Shown here: in pieces, positions 41,123 to 51,343 of the stretch
Layout: each line of letters begins with the position of its first letter
How positions within the stretch are numbered: the stretch's first letter is position 1
Source of the DNA: Actinomadura spongiicola
GTDB taxonomy: Bacteria; Actinomycetota; Actinomycetes; Streptosporangiales; Streptosporangiaceae
DNA length: 64,000 bases
NCBI RefSeq assembly: GCF_003432485.1
Contig: NZ_QVNQ01000016.1
Span: 56,825 to 120,824, forward strand
Direction: 5' to 3'
Program-made: the position numbers and the translations under genes
Notes under the pieces: model-generated
What the model was told of the DNA's origin: nothing
The model's database searches: none
The model's input: only the letters and a program-made list of their open reading frames with translations

Positions 41123-42711
41123 CGACCGCCGCGACCACGACGCTGGTGGTCGACGACAACGACACCGAGCGGTGCACCATCGGCGGCTGGCTGCGGCGCG
41201 CGGGCCACACCGTGGTGGAGGCCACGACCGCGGCGGAGACCTGGGTCCGGCTCACCGAACACGCCGTCGACCTCGTGGTGCTGGACGTGCGGCTGCCGGA
41301 CATGAGCGGAATCGAGGTCTGCGAGCGGATCAAGGCGGCGCCGGACACCAGGGCGCTGCCCGTCATCCACATCTCCGCGCAGGCCGTGGACGTCGCCGAC
41401 CGCGCCCAGGGGCTGCGGCGCGGCGCCGACGCCTACATGGTCGACCCGATCGACCCCGGCGAGTTCCTCGCGACGGTCGAGGCGGTGCTGCGCTACTACC
41501 AGGCGCTGCGCCGCGCCGAACGGATGGCCGCCCGGATGGCCGAGCTCACCCGCACGTCCCTGGACATCAACGCGGCGACGTCCTTCGACGGCCTGGCGGC
41601 GGTCGCCGCCCGCGGCGCCTTCGCCATCTTCGGGGTGCCGGCGTCGGTGTTCGTGCTGCCGCCGGACGGCCGGGTGCGGCGCACCATCGAGTTCGGCATC
41701 GGGCCGTGGCGCCGCGACTGCCCGCCGGAGATCCCGGCGCGGATCGCCGCGCTGACGAGACTCGGCGACGACACCGGCACCGAGGTCGCGCGGGTGCCGC
41801 TGCGGCGGTGGCTGGAGCTGCTGCCCGACAGCGTCGCCGACGACGACCTCATGCTCGTGGTGTCGAGGCTCAAGCACGACCGTCCGCCCATCGGCATCGC
41901 GGTCGGCGTCCGCGGCGCGCGGACGGAGGACGACACCAACCTGCTGCGCCAGCTCGGGCAGGCGGTGGCGCTCGCGATGGAGGCGCTGCGCTCCTACACC
42001 GAGGAGCATCTGACCTCGCTCACCCTCCAGCACAGCCTGCTGCCCGCGTCGCTGCCGTCCGTGCCCGGCTGGTCGCTGGCCGTCCGGTACGAGCCCGCCA
42101 GCGACCAGGCGGAGGTCGGCGGCGACTTCTACGAGGTCCTCGACCTCGGCGACCGGGTGCTGGTCGCCATCGGTGACGTGCAGGGCCACTCCCTGTACGC
42201 CGCTACCGTCATGGCGGAGGTCCGGCACGCGCTGCGCGCCTTCGCCGCCGAGGGCCACGACTCCGTCACGATCCTCGGCCTGCTCAACGACGTGCTGCAC
42301 CGCTACCACGACGACCAGACGGTCACGATGTCCGTGATGACGCTGGATCCCCGGAGCGGCGCCGCGCACATCGCCACCGCCGGGCACCTTCCCCCGCTGC
42401 ACATATCCGACGGGCACGCCCGCTACGGCCGCGGCGGTGGTCTCCTGCTCGGCTTTCCGCGCGAACCCGGCTTCGGTGACGGGGTGGCGGTGGAGGAGAC
42501 CCGCGTCCCGCCCGGCGGCACCATCGTGCTGCTCACGGACGGGCTGGTCGAGGATCGCGGCATCCCGCTCGCCGACAACCTGGAACGGTTGCGGACCGTG
42601 GCGGCGGACGTGGACGACGAGCTTGAACGGTACGGCGACCGGATCATCGCCGAGTTCGGCCACCGGGAGGACGACGTCGCGTTGGTCGTCGTCCGCCGCG
42701 ACGGGCCGTGA
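41119..42711 (+). CDS. RsbU-type PP2C phosphatase with degenerate receiver domain
   Basis: This 530-aa cytoplasmic protein has a receiver domain (1-125) with DD at 12-13 and the phospho-acceptor Asp56 in LVVLDVRLPD. The conserved Lys is missing: YMVDPIDPGEF has Asp where VKP is usual. A GAF-like region (about 140-280) and a SpoIIE/PP2C domain follow (EVGGDFYEVLDLGDRVLVAIGDVQGHS, TAGHLPPL, VLLTDGLVED, REDDVALVVVRR). Such proteins dephosphorylate anti-sigma-factor antagonists in general stress or developmental signalling. It is convergent with a second phosphatase (19 nt apart). Confidence 0.9.
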   Translation: MTTAATTTLVVDDNDTERCTIGGWLRRAGHTVVEATTAAETWVRLTEHAVDLVVLDVRLPDMSGIEVCERIKAAPDTRALPVIHISAQAVDVADRAQGLRRGADAYMVDPIDPGEFLATVEAVLRYYQALRRAERMAARMAELTRTSLDINAATSFDGLAAVAARGAFAIFGVPASVFVLPPDGRVRRTIEFGIGPWRRDCPPEIPARIAALTRLGDDTGTEVARVPLRRWLELLPDSVADDDLMLVVSRLKHDRPPIGIAVGVRGARTEDDTNLLRQLGQAVALAMEALRSYTEEHLTSLTLQHSLLPASLPSVPGWSLAVRYEPASDQAEVGGDFYEVLDLGDRVLVAIGDVQGHSLYAATVMAEVRHALRAFAAEGHDSVTILGLLNDVLHRYHDDQTVTMSVMTLDPRSGAAHIATAGHLPPLHISDGHARYGRGGGLLLGFPREPGFGDGVAVEETRVPPGGTIVLLTDGLVEDRGIPLADNLERLRTVAADVDDELERYGDRIIAEFGHREDDVALVVVRRDGP

Positions 42712-42730
42712 CCCGGCACGCCGGAGGGCG

Positions 42731-44740
42731 TCAGTTCATCCGCGACCGGGGCAGTTCCTGCTCGCACCACACGACCTTGCCCTCGGCGGTGCGGCGCACG
42801 CCCCAGCGCTGGGCGAGGCGCCCGACGACGTGGAGGCCGCGGCCCGACTCCTTCATGTCGCCGTCCTCGCGGTGGCGGACGCGGGGACGGCCGTCGGAGG
42901 AGTCGAAGACCTCGCAGACCAGGCCGCCCTCCCGGATCAGCCGCAGCCTGATCCGCCCGCCCGCGTGCTGGATCGCGTTCGTGACGAGCTCTGACGCCAG
43001 CAGCATGGTCGGGTGGGCCAGGTCGTCGAGGCCCCACCGGGACAGCCGGTCGCGGACGAGGCCGCGGGCCCGGCGGACTGCGGCGGGCTCGGCGGGCAGC
43101 TCCCAGGTGGCGTGCCGGTCGGCGGGGATGCGCGCCAGGCGCGCCACGAGCATCGCGATGTCGTCGCGGTGCTCGTCGTCGTAGACGCCGTCGAGGGCGG
43201 CCTGGCACAGGTCGTCCAGCGATCGGGCGCCGCCGCCCCCGAACACGCCGCGCAGGCGGGCGAGGCCGTCGTCGATGTCGCGGGCCCTGTTCTCCACCAG
43301 CCCGTCGGTGTAGAGGAACAGCAGGGTTCCGTCCTCGACGGTGAACTCGCGGCTGACGATGGGCCCGTCGCCGCCGACGCCGAGCGGCGGCGCGGGCGGC
43401 ACCGGCAGGTACTCCGGTTCCGCGCCGGGCGGGGCGAGCAGCGGCGGCAGATGCCCCGCGCTGGCGACCTCGCACCGTCCGCTGACCGCGTCGTAGACGA
43501 CGTAGGCGCAGGTCGCGAAGTGCGGTTCGCGTTCGCCGAGGGTGCGCATCAGCGAGTCGAGCCGTTCCAGCGCCTCCGCGGGCGGCAGCTCCAGCCCGGC
43601 GAGGGTGTGGATGGCGGTGCGGAGCCTGCCCATCGTGACGGCGGCCTTGACTCCGTGCCCGGCCACGTCGCCGACGACGAGCGCGACCCGCGCGCCGGGC
43701 AGCGCGATCGACTCGTACCAGTCGCCGCCGACCTCGATGAGGCGGCTGCCCGGCAGGTACCGATGGTGCACCTCGACCGGCGACGGCGCCGACAGGCCCG
43801 TCGGCAGCAGGCTGCGCTGGAGGGTGAGGGCGGTGGCACGCTCCCGCGAGTACTGCCGGGCGCTCTCGATGAAGATGGACGCGCGGTTGGCGAACTCCAT
43901 CCCGATCTCGACGTCGTAGGCGTCGAACGGGCGGTGCGCGACGGTCCGCGTACAGACGAAGAAGCCGAGGACGCCCGCCGCCGACGTGATCGGCAGCAGC
44001 AGCATCGAGGCGCCCTTCAACAGGTCGCCGACCGGTGGGCGGCGCAGGTCGGCGGCGAGGGCCGCCGCACCGTCGCCGCCGAGGGCGCGCAGCACCGCCT
44101 CGCCGGAGACGACGCACTGCGCGTACGGGGTGCCGGGCGGGTACACGACGGACTCGCCGGTGGGGAACGTCGCGTCCCACGCCGGATCGTCGTCGTCGAA
44201 ACCGATGGCCATCCGGCGCAGCTGCGGGCCGTCCGGACCGTCCGGCTGCTCGTCGGCGTCGAGGTGGCTCTCCAGCAGGAGCAGCCCGCCGGAGTTGCAG
44301 AAGTGCGGGACCAGGACGTCCATCAGGCCGCGCGCCAGCATCTCCAGGTCGAGGGTGGAGCCGATGCGCGGGAGCGCGTCGTCCAGCAGCGCCCTGCGGA
44401 TGACGGCGGGGTCGACGAACCGGTCGGCGAGGGGCACCGGAACCCGGACGACGGCGAGCGCCGCGATCTCGGGCGCGGAGCCGTTCAGCGGGTGGACGGT
44501 GACGACCGCGTCGAGCGTCCCGCCGGACGCGGTCTCCATGGCGAGCATGGTGGTGCGTTCCCGTCCGGCCTTCAACGCCCCAAGCAGCGGTTCCCGCGCA
44601 CCTGGGATGATCTCGTCCAGATGCGCGCCCAGCAGGCCGTTCCCGTCCGGGGACAGAACGGCCGCGGCATTGCGGTCGAACTGGAGTACCCTCCCCGACG
44701 AATCCATGCCGAGAATCAGAATTCGGGTGGACGACTCCAT
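42731..44740 (-). CDS. PAS-GAF-SpoIIE phosphatase fused to RsbW-like kinase domain
   Basis: This 669-aa signalling protein has a PAS domain (about 5-110), a GAF domain (about 120-295), a PP2C/SpoIIE domain (about 310-525; EVGGDWYESIALPGARVALVVGDVAGHGVKAA, ASAGHLPPLL, LFLYTDGLVENR, HRDDIAMLVARL) and a C-terminal HATPase of the anti-sigma type (LLASELVTNAIQHAGGRIRLRL, GRGLHVVGRLAQRWG). It thus carries both phosphatase and kinase modules of the partner-switch type. Start ATG 44740 is chosen; ATG 44758 is also possible and neither has a clear ribosome site. No anti-sigma antagonist gene is adjacent. Confidence 0.9.
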   Translation of the reverse strand: MESSTRILILGMDSSGRVLQFDRNAAAVLSPDGNGLLGAHLDEIIPGAREPLLGALKAGRERTTMLAMETASGGTLDAVVTVHPLNGSAPEIAALAVVRVPVPLADRFVDPAVIRRALLDDALPRIGSTLDLEMLARGLMDVLVPHFCNSGGLLLLESHLDADEQPDGPDGPQLRRMAIGFDDDDPAWDATFPTGESVVYPPGTPYAQCVVSGEAVLRALGGDGAAALAADLRRPPVGDLLKGASMLLLPITSAAGVLGFFVCTRTVAHRPFDAYDVEIGMEFANRASIFIESARQYSRERATALTLQRSLLPTGLSAPSPVEVHHRYLPGSRLIEVGGDWYESIALPGARVALVVGDVAGHGVKAAVTMGRLRTAIHTLAGLELPPAEALERLDSLMRTLGEREPHFATCAYVVYDAVSGRCEVASAGHLPPLLAPPGAEPEYLPVPPAPPLGVGGDGPIVSREFTVEDGTLLFLYTDGLVENRARDIDDGLARLRGVFGGGGARSLDDLCQAALDGVYDDEHRDDIAMLVARLARIPADRHATWELPAEPAAVRRARGLVRDRLSRWGLDDLAHPTMLLASELVTNAIQHAGGRIRLRLIREGGLVCEVFDSSDGRPRVRHREDGDMKESGRGLHVVGRLAQRWGVRRTAEGKVVWCEQELPRSRMN

Positions 44741-44871
44741 CGCTCGATTATGGGACATGGCCGCGGCGCGTGCGGCCGATACGGAACGGTAGGCAGATGT
44801 CGGTGGGCGACCGGGCGCGCCGCCCGCTCCGGTGACGAGGACCGGCGCGTCCCCTCCCCGGGCGGCGCGGC

Positions 44872-45732
44872 TCACGCCTTCCCGAAGACCTGCGGCGGCG
44901 GGACCGGCGCGACGATCTCCTCGCCGTCGCGCAGGGGCGCGGCGCCGGCGCTGAACGCGGCGAGGTCGCCGCCGTCGAGCAGCCGGGCCCGGACGGCGCC
45001 GCCCGCGGCGCGGCGCCGCAGCACGTCCACCGGGAGCGGTTCCCGTGACCCCGCCACGATGAGGTTGCCGAACCGGCGGCCGCGCAGCACGCCCGGGTCG
45101 CCCATCAGCAGCGTGTGGCGGAACACCGACCGGATGGTGGCGGTGACGCGGCGGGCGAACGGCAACCGGAACCCGTCGGCGACGTTGACCAGGTAGACGC
45201 CGTGCGGACGCAGCACCCGCGCCGCGTCCACGACGAACTCGCGGGTCGCGAGGTCGGGCGGCATCGACGCCTCGGCGAACGCGTCCATGACGACGAGGTC
45301 GTCGGCGGCGTCGGCGAGGGCGGCGACACCGGCGCGGCCGTCGGTGACGCGGATCCGCAGGCCCGGCACGCCCTTCACCGGCAGTTGCTCCCGGACGAGC
45401 CGCACCAGCCCCGCGTCAGGCTCCAGCACGACCTGCCGGGACCCCGGCCGGGTCGCGGCGATGTAGCGCGCCAGCGTGCAGCCCGCGCCTCCGATGTGGA
45501 CCGCGTCGAACGCCTGCCCGGCCACGCCGAGCGAGTCGACGACGTCGCCCATCAGCCGCATGTACTCGAAGTCGAGGTAGGTGGGGTCGGACAGGTCGAC
45601 GTACGACTGCGGCACGCCGCCGACCAGCAGCATCCAGCCGCCGTCGCGGTCGGCGTCACGCAGCAGCTCGGCCTCGCCCGTGTCGATCGGGTACAGGTTC
45701 GCCCGGGGTCCGCGCCTGCCCTTGCGTGCCAT
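44872..45732 (-). CDS. Spermidine synthase-like / fused-type SAM-binding protein
   Basis: This 286-aa protein has a Rossmann methyltransferase/spermidine synthase fold: AVHIGGAGCTLARYIAATRPG, VVLEPDAGLVRLVRE, RVTDGRAGVAALADAADDLVVMDAFAEASMPP, REFVVDAARVLRPHGVYLVNVAD. It resembles the short, soluble SpeE-like proteins of actinobacteria. Typical polyamine-site residues cannot be confirmed. It starts 9 nt after the oppF stop on the same strand and could be the last gene of the opp operon. TAGGGT overlapping the oppF stop could also serve as a leaderless -10. Confidence 0.85.
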   Translation of the reverse strand: MARKGRRGPRANLYPIDTGEAELLRDADRDGGWMLLVGGVPQSYVDLSDPTYLDFEYMRLMGDVVDSLGVAGQAFDAVHIGGAGCTLARYIAATRPGSRQVVLEPDAGLVRLVREQLPVKGVPGLRIRVTDGRAGVAALADAADDLVVMDAFAEASMPPDLATREFVVDAARVLRPHGVYLVNVADGFRLPFARRVTATIRSVFRHTLLMGDPGVLRGRRFGNLIVAGSREPLPVDVLRRRAAGGAVRARLLDGGDLAAFSAGAAPLRDGEEIVAPVPPPQVFGKA

Positions 45733-45741
45733 GGCCCCACC

Positions 45742-46717
<976 letters not shown>

Positions 46718-46734
<17 letters not shown>

Positions 46735-47746
46735 CGTGCACCTCCCCGGCGAAGTGGCAGGCGGAGTCGTGCCCCGGCGCGACGGTGACGAGCGGCGGCG
46801 CCTCGACCGCGCACACCGCCTCGGCGCGGGGGCAGCGCGGCCGGAACGGGCAGCCGGACGGCGGCGCCGCCGGATCGGGCGGCGTCCCCGCGATCGGAAC
46901 GAGCGGCATCCCGCGCGAACCCAGGCGCGGCACCGACGCGAGCAGCCCCCGCGTGTACGGGTGGGCGGGCCGCGCGTACAGGTCACGGACCGGCGACCGT
47001 TCGGCGACCGACCCCGCGTACATGACGACGATCCGGTCCCCGACCCCGGCGACGACGCCGAGGTCATGGGTGATGAGGACCAGGCCCATGGCCAGCTCGT
47101 CCTGAAGGGCGGCGAGCAGCCGCATGATCTGCGCCTGCACGGTCACGTCGAGCGCGGTGGTCGGCTCGTCGGCGATCAGGACGTCCGGCTCCAGCGCCAG
47201 CGCCATCGCGATCATGACGCGTTGGCGCATGCCGCCGGAGAACCGGTGCGGATGGTCGCCGAGCCGCCGCGCGGCGGACGGGATCCGCACCCGCTCCATC
47301 AGCTCGACGGCCCTGTCCCGCGCGGCCCGGCGGCCGAGGCCCCGGTGCACCCGGTACATCTCGGCGAGCTGGTCGCCGACGGTGAACACCGGGTTCAGCG
47401 CGGTGGACGCGTCCTGGAAGATCATCGAGATGCGTTCGCCGCGGTAGGCGCGGCGGCGGCGCTCCGGCAGGCCGAGCAGTTCCGTGCCGCGCAGCCGCAC
47501 CGACCCGCGGTCGACGTGCGCGGGCGGGGAGTCGAGAAGGCCCATCACGGCCTGCGCGGCGACGCTCTTGCCCGACCCCGACTCGCCGAGGATCGCGACC
47601 GTCTCCCCCGCCGCGAGGGTGTAGGACAGGCCGTTCACCGCGCGGACGTCCCGGCCCCGGACCCGGAACCGGACGTGCAGGTCGTCCACCTGGAGGAGCG
47701 GCGCGTCCGGGCGCGGCGCGGGGACCGTCCGGGCGTTCGTCGTCAT
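46718..47746 (-). CDS. Peptide ABC transporter ATP-binding protein (OppD type)
   Basis: This 342-aa ATPase has Walker A LGESGSGKSVAAQAVMG, the Q-loop MIFQDASTALNPVFTVGDQ, signature FSGGMRQRVMIAMALAL, Walker B VLIADEPTTALDVTVQAQ and H-loop ITHDLGVVAGVGDRI. The C-terminal extension has CPFRPRCPRAEAVC. It belongs to the dipeptide/oligopeptide/nickel importer class. It starts 4 nt after the permease gene. Confidence 0.94.
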
Positions 47747-47750
47747 GGCG

Positions 47751-48602
47751 TCACCGCAGCTTCGGGTCGAGGGCGTCGCGGACGGCGTCGCCGAGCATCA
47801 GGAAGCTCAGCACCGTCGCCGACAGGAACACGGCCGGGAAGGCCAGCAGGTGGGGGTGGTCGAGGAAGGAGTCCTTGGCCTGGCCGAGCTGGAGCCCCCA
47901 CGACACCTCCGGGTACTGGAGGCCGACGCCGAGGAAGTCCAGCGTCGCCTCCCCCACGATCACGTTGCCGACGTTGAGGGTGGCGACGACGACCACGGGG
48001 GCGATCGCGTTCGGCAGGATGTGCCGGGTCATGATCCGGCCGTCGGACGCGCCGAGCAGCCGCGCCGCCCGGACATAGCCCGCGTCGCGGACGGCGATGA
48101 CCTGCCCCCGCATGACGCGGACCATCGTCGTCCAGCCGAGCAGCACCAGCACGAGCGTCATCGCCCCGATCCCGTGCCCGGGGAACGCGACGAGGACGAC
48201 CGTGGCGCCGAGCACGAACGGCAGCCCGAAGAACACGTCGGTGAGCCGCGCGATCAGCGCGTCCACGACACCGCCGTAGTAGCCCGCCAGCGACCCGAGC
48301 ACGACCGCGATCAGGAGCGCGCACGCGGTGACGGCGACACCGATCAGCAGCGTCGGCCGGGCGCCGTGCACCACGTGCGCGTAGTAGTCGCAGCCCGCGA
48401 GGTCGGTGCCGAACCAGTGGCGGCCGGACGGGCCGAGCCCGGAGTCGTTCGGGTCACAGCCCGCGTTGGCGGCCCCGTCGGTGAACAGTGCCGGTGCCGC
48501 CGCCATCGCCGCCACCACGGCCAGGACCGCCACAGAACCCCAGAAGACCCAGCGGCGCCGCAGGTCGTGCCACGCGTCGTCCCACAACGAGGCCCTCCCC
48601 AT
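47751..48602 (-). CDS. Peptide ABC transporter permease (OppC type)
   Basis: This 283-aa membrane protein has an N-terminal helix (about 19-38), an external Cys-containing loop (NAGCDPNDSGLGPSGRHWFGTDLAGCDYY) and about five further helices. The EAA loop is YVRAARLLGASDGRIMTRHILPNAIAP. The opening DLRRRWVFWGSV and motif HWFGTDLAG are typical of the DppC/OppC family. The ATG overlaps the oppB stop by 1 nt. Confidence 0.93.
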   Translation of the reverse strand: MGRASLWDDAWHDLRRRWVFWGSVAVLAVVAAMAAAPALFTDGAANAGCDPNDSGLGPSGRHWFGTDLAGCDYYAHVVHGARPTLLIGVAVTACALLIAVVLGSLAGYYGGVVDALIARLTDVFFGLPFVLGATVVLVAFPGHGIGAMTLVLVLLGWTTMVRVMRGQVIAVRDAGYVRAARLLGASDGRIMTRHILPNAIAPVVVVATLNVGNVIVGEATLDFLGVGLQYPEVSWGLQLGQAKDSFLDHPHLLAFPAVFLSATVLSFLMLGDAVRDALDPKLR

Positions 48603-49528
48603 CAGTCGTATCCGATCCGCGGGTCGAGGACCCCGTAGAGCACGTCCACGACCAGGTTCACCAGCAGGAAGATCAGTACGAGCACGGTGACGGCGCCGAC
48701 CACCACGGGCCCCTCCTTGAGCTGGATCGACTGGAACACCTGCTGCCCGACGCCGGGCAGATTGAAGATCCCCTCGGTGACGATCGCGCCGCCCATGAGG
48801 TTGCCGAAGTCGACGCCGAGGTAGGTGACCACGGGGATCAGCGAGTTGCGCAGCGCGTGCCGTCCGACGACCCGCGCCCGCGACAGGCCCTTGGCCGTGG
48901 CCGTGCGGACGTAGTCGGCCCGCAGGTTCTCCGCCAGGCTCGTCCGGGTCAGGCGCGCCACGTACGACAGGCCGAGCGACCCCAGCACGATGCCCGGGAG
49001 GAGGTAGCTCAACGGCCACCCGTCGTCGGTTCCGGCGGCCGGGAGGATGTGCCAGCGCACGCCGAGGAGGAGCTGCGCGGTGTAGCCGAGCACGAACACC
49101 GGCACCGCGATGACCAGCGTCGTCCCGCCGAGGACGAGGGTGTCGGCGAACCTCCCGCGCCGCAGGCCCGCCCACACCCCGAGCGCGATCCCGATCACGA
49201 GTTCGAAGATCCAGGCGGTGAGCGCGAGCCGCGCCGTCACCGCCCAACGTCCGCCGAGCATCTCCGCCACGCTCTGGCCGGTGTAGTTCTCCCCGAGGTC
49301 ACCTTGCGCGAGACCCCACATGTACTTCGCGTACTGCACCAGCAGCGGATCGTTCAGGTTGTACCTGTCGCGCAGTGTCCGCAGGACGTTCTCGGGGACG
49401 GGCTTGTCTCCGGCGAGCGCCTGGATCGGGTCCCCGGGCAACGCGAACACCAGCGCGTAGATCAGCAGCGTCGTGCCGAGGAAGACCGGGACCGCCTGAA
49501 GAAGCCGCCGAAGGACGAACCGCCACAT
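48602..49528 (-). CDS. Peptide ABC transporter permease (OppB type)
   Basis: This 308-aa membrane protein starts with the family motif RRLLQAVPVFLGTTLLIYALVFALPGDP. It has about six helices, the sequence RYNLNDPLLVQYAKYMWGLAQGDLG typical of DppB/OppB proteins, and the EAA loop YVRTATAKGLSRARVVGRHALRNSLIPV. It forms the translocation pore with the OppC-type subunit. It lies 6 nt downstream of the binding-protein gene. Confidence 0.94.
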   Translation of the reverse strand: MWRFVLRRLLQAVPVFLGTTLLIYALVFALPGDPIQALAGDKPVPENVLRTLRDRYNLNDPLLVQYAKYMWGLAQGDLGENYTGQSVAEMLGGRWAVTARLALTAWIFELVIGIALGVWAGLRRGRFADTLVLGGTTLVIAVPVFVLGYTAQLLLGVRWHILPAAGTDDGWPLSYLLPGIVLGSLGLSYVARLTRTSLAENLRADYVRTATAKGLSRARVVGRHALRNSLIPVVTYLGVDFGNLMGGAIVTEGIFNLPGVGQQVFQSIQLKEGPVVVGAVTVLVLIFLLVNLVVDVLYGVLDPRIGYD

Positions 49529-49534
49529 CGTCGG

Positions 49535-51133
49535 CTATCTCACCGTCACTTCGGTGGCGATGAGACCCGTCGCGTACGGAGTGATCGTCACGTTGTCGAC
49601 GTTCCGCGACCGGCCGGCCTGGCCCGCCCACGTCCACAGCGGGATCAGCGGCATCTCGCGGATGGCGATGTCCTCGGCGCGGTTGTAGAACCCGAGGGCC
49701 TCCCGCTGGTCGGCCGCCCGTTTGGCCTTGGCGATGAGGTCGTCGAATTCCTTGTTCGTCCAGCCCATCCGGTTGTTGTCGGAGCCCAGCATATTCTCCA
49801 GGTAGTTCTGCGGGCTCGGATAGTCGGCCTCCCAGTTCTGCCGGTACGGGCCTTTCTCCTTCCGCTGGCGCAGCATGGAGAAGTAGTCGGACGCGGGCAC
49901 CTGCCGGAACCGGATGTCCCGGATCCCGAGGTTGTCGCGCAGGGAGTTCGCGACGATCCGCATCCACTGGGCGTACGTCGGCTGCGCGTTGGAGAAGTAC
50001 AACTCCAGCGTGCCCCTGAACCCGCCCGCCTTCTCGAACAACGACCTCGCCTTGCCCGGGTTGTAAGTGCACAGTTCGCCGCACGCATTCGGACGGTGCC
50101 CGTCGACGATGGCGGGAAGCAGCGAATCGGCGGGGAAGAAGTCGCCGTTGTAGACGGCCTTGTCGATGCCCTCCCTGTCGATGGCCATCGAGATGGCCTT
50201 GCGCAGGTCCGCGTCGGCGAACCGCCTGTCCCACAACGGGAAGCCGAGGTAGTCGACGGTGCCGGTCCTGCGGGCCAGGAACCGGTCGCCGAGGAGCCGC
50301 TTCGCCTCGGGGACCTTGGCGGACGGGATCGTCTGGAGCACGTCGATCCGCCCGGCCCGCAGATCGGTGTAGGCGGTGTCGGCGCTGGAGTAGCTCTTCC
50401 ACGTCACCCCCTTGTTCCGGGGCTTGCGCGGCCCTGCGTACCCGGGAAACGGGACGAGCTCGATCTCCCTGTTGCGCTTCCAGTCACCGTCCATCATGTA
50501 CGGGCCGTTGCCGATCGGATGCTCGTCGAACGCCTTCAGGTCCTTCAACCCGGCCTTCGGCATCGGCGCGTACGCCGGATACGTGAGCAGTAGCGGGAAC
50601 TGGCCGAACGGCTCGTCCAACGTCACCCTCAACAGGTACGGACCGGCGACCTCCACCCCGGAAAGCGTCTTGGCGGCGTTCCCGCGATTCATCTCCTCGT
50701 GGCCCTCGATGTACGAGAAGTACGCGTTGGCGGCCATGCCCCCGGGCCCGTACGCCGCGTTGTTCCACGCGTCGGCGAAGCTCCGCGCGGTCACCGCCTC
50801 CCCGTTGTGGAACCGCCGCCCCGACCTCACCTTGATCGTCCAGACCCTCTGGTCGTCGGAGGTGACGGACTCGGCGGCCAGCGGAACGGCCTTCCCGCCC
50901 GCGTCCAGCGTCATCAGGTTGTCGAACAGCTCACTGATGACGTCGAAGGAGTAGCTGCTCGTGGTGTCGGCGGGCACGAGGTGGTCGGGCTCGGGATGCC
51001 CCACCGTGAACGTGCCCGCACTCGCCCCGGCCTCGTTCCCACCACACCCCGACGACCCGAGAAACGCCACCACCAGTGCAAGAGCCCCGCCCCCGACGCG
51101 AAGTCCCCGCCCAGCCCCCTTCTGACCGGCCAT
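49535..51133 (-). CDS. Peptide ABC transporter substrate-binding lipoprotein (SBP family 5)
   Basis: This 532-aa protein starts MAGQKGAGRGLRVGGGALAL, a lipoprotein signal with Cys in FLGSSGCGGNEA. The SBP_bac_5 domain includes YSFDVISELFDNLMTLD, WTIKVRSGRRFHNGEAVTARSFADAWN, RRFADADLRKAISMAIDRE and the later NYLENMLGSDNNRMGW. Two directly repeated GC-rich segments upstream (GGCGGGGAGGGGCA twice) each include a ribosome-site-like sequence; the start at 51133 uses the nearer one. First gene of the opp operon. The peptide specificity is unknown. Confidence 0.93.
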   Translation of the reverse strand: MAGQKGAGRGLRVGGGALALVVAFLGSSGCGGNEAGASAGTFTVGHPEPDHLVPADTTSSYSFDVISELFDNLMTLDAGGKAVPLAAESVTSDDQRVWTIKVRSGRRFHNGEAVTARSFADAWNNAAYGPGGMAANAYFSYIEGHEEMNRGNAAKTLSGVEVAGPYLLRVTLDEPFGQFPLLLTYPAYAPMPKAGLKDLKAFDEHPIGNGPYMMDGDWKRNREIELVPFPGYAGPRKPRNKGVTWKSYSSADTAYTDLRAGRIDVLQTIPSAKVPEAKRLLGDRFLARRTGTVDYLGFPLWDRRFADADLRKAISMAIDREGIDKAVYNGDFFPADSLLPAIVDGHRPNACGELCTYNPGKARSLFEKAGGFRGTLELYFSNAQPTYAQWMRIVANSLRDNLGIRDIRFRQVPASDYFSMLRQRKEKGPYRQNWEADYPSPQNYLENMLGSDNNRMGWTNKEFDDLIAKAKRAADQREALGFYNRAEDIAIREMPLIPLWTWAGQAGRSRNVDNVTITPYATGLIATEVTVR

Positions 51134-51278
51134 GCCCCTCCCCGCCACACTGCCCCTCCCCGCCACACTCACCGTCGACCGCCTGCCTCCCTAGACTGCC
51201 GCCAACGCGATACTCAGAGTGACTGTACGGCTACGGTACTGACGGAGTCGAAACCAGATCGAGACGTTCGCCCTCGTC

Positions 51279-51309
51279 TTGACAGCGTCCAGCGGCGAAA
51301 GAAGATAAG
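51279..51309 (+). promoter_or_regulatory. Candidate promoter of the M20 peptidase gene
   Basis: A perfect TTGACA (51279-51284) is followed after 19 nt by GATAAG (51304-51309), about 35 nt upstream of the ATG. The spacing is slightly long. The gene is divergent from the peptide importer. Confidence 0.4.
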
Positions 51310-51343
51310 ACCTTCGACACGAAGGGGAACCGACGGGGTGAAG

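Noticed and set aside
51134..51180. Two-copy GC-rich repeat upstream of oppA as a regulatory array
   Set aside because: Only two short copies that each resemble a ribosome site; a simple local duplication is enough to explain it.
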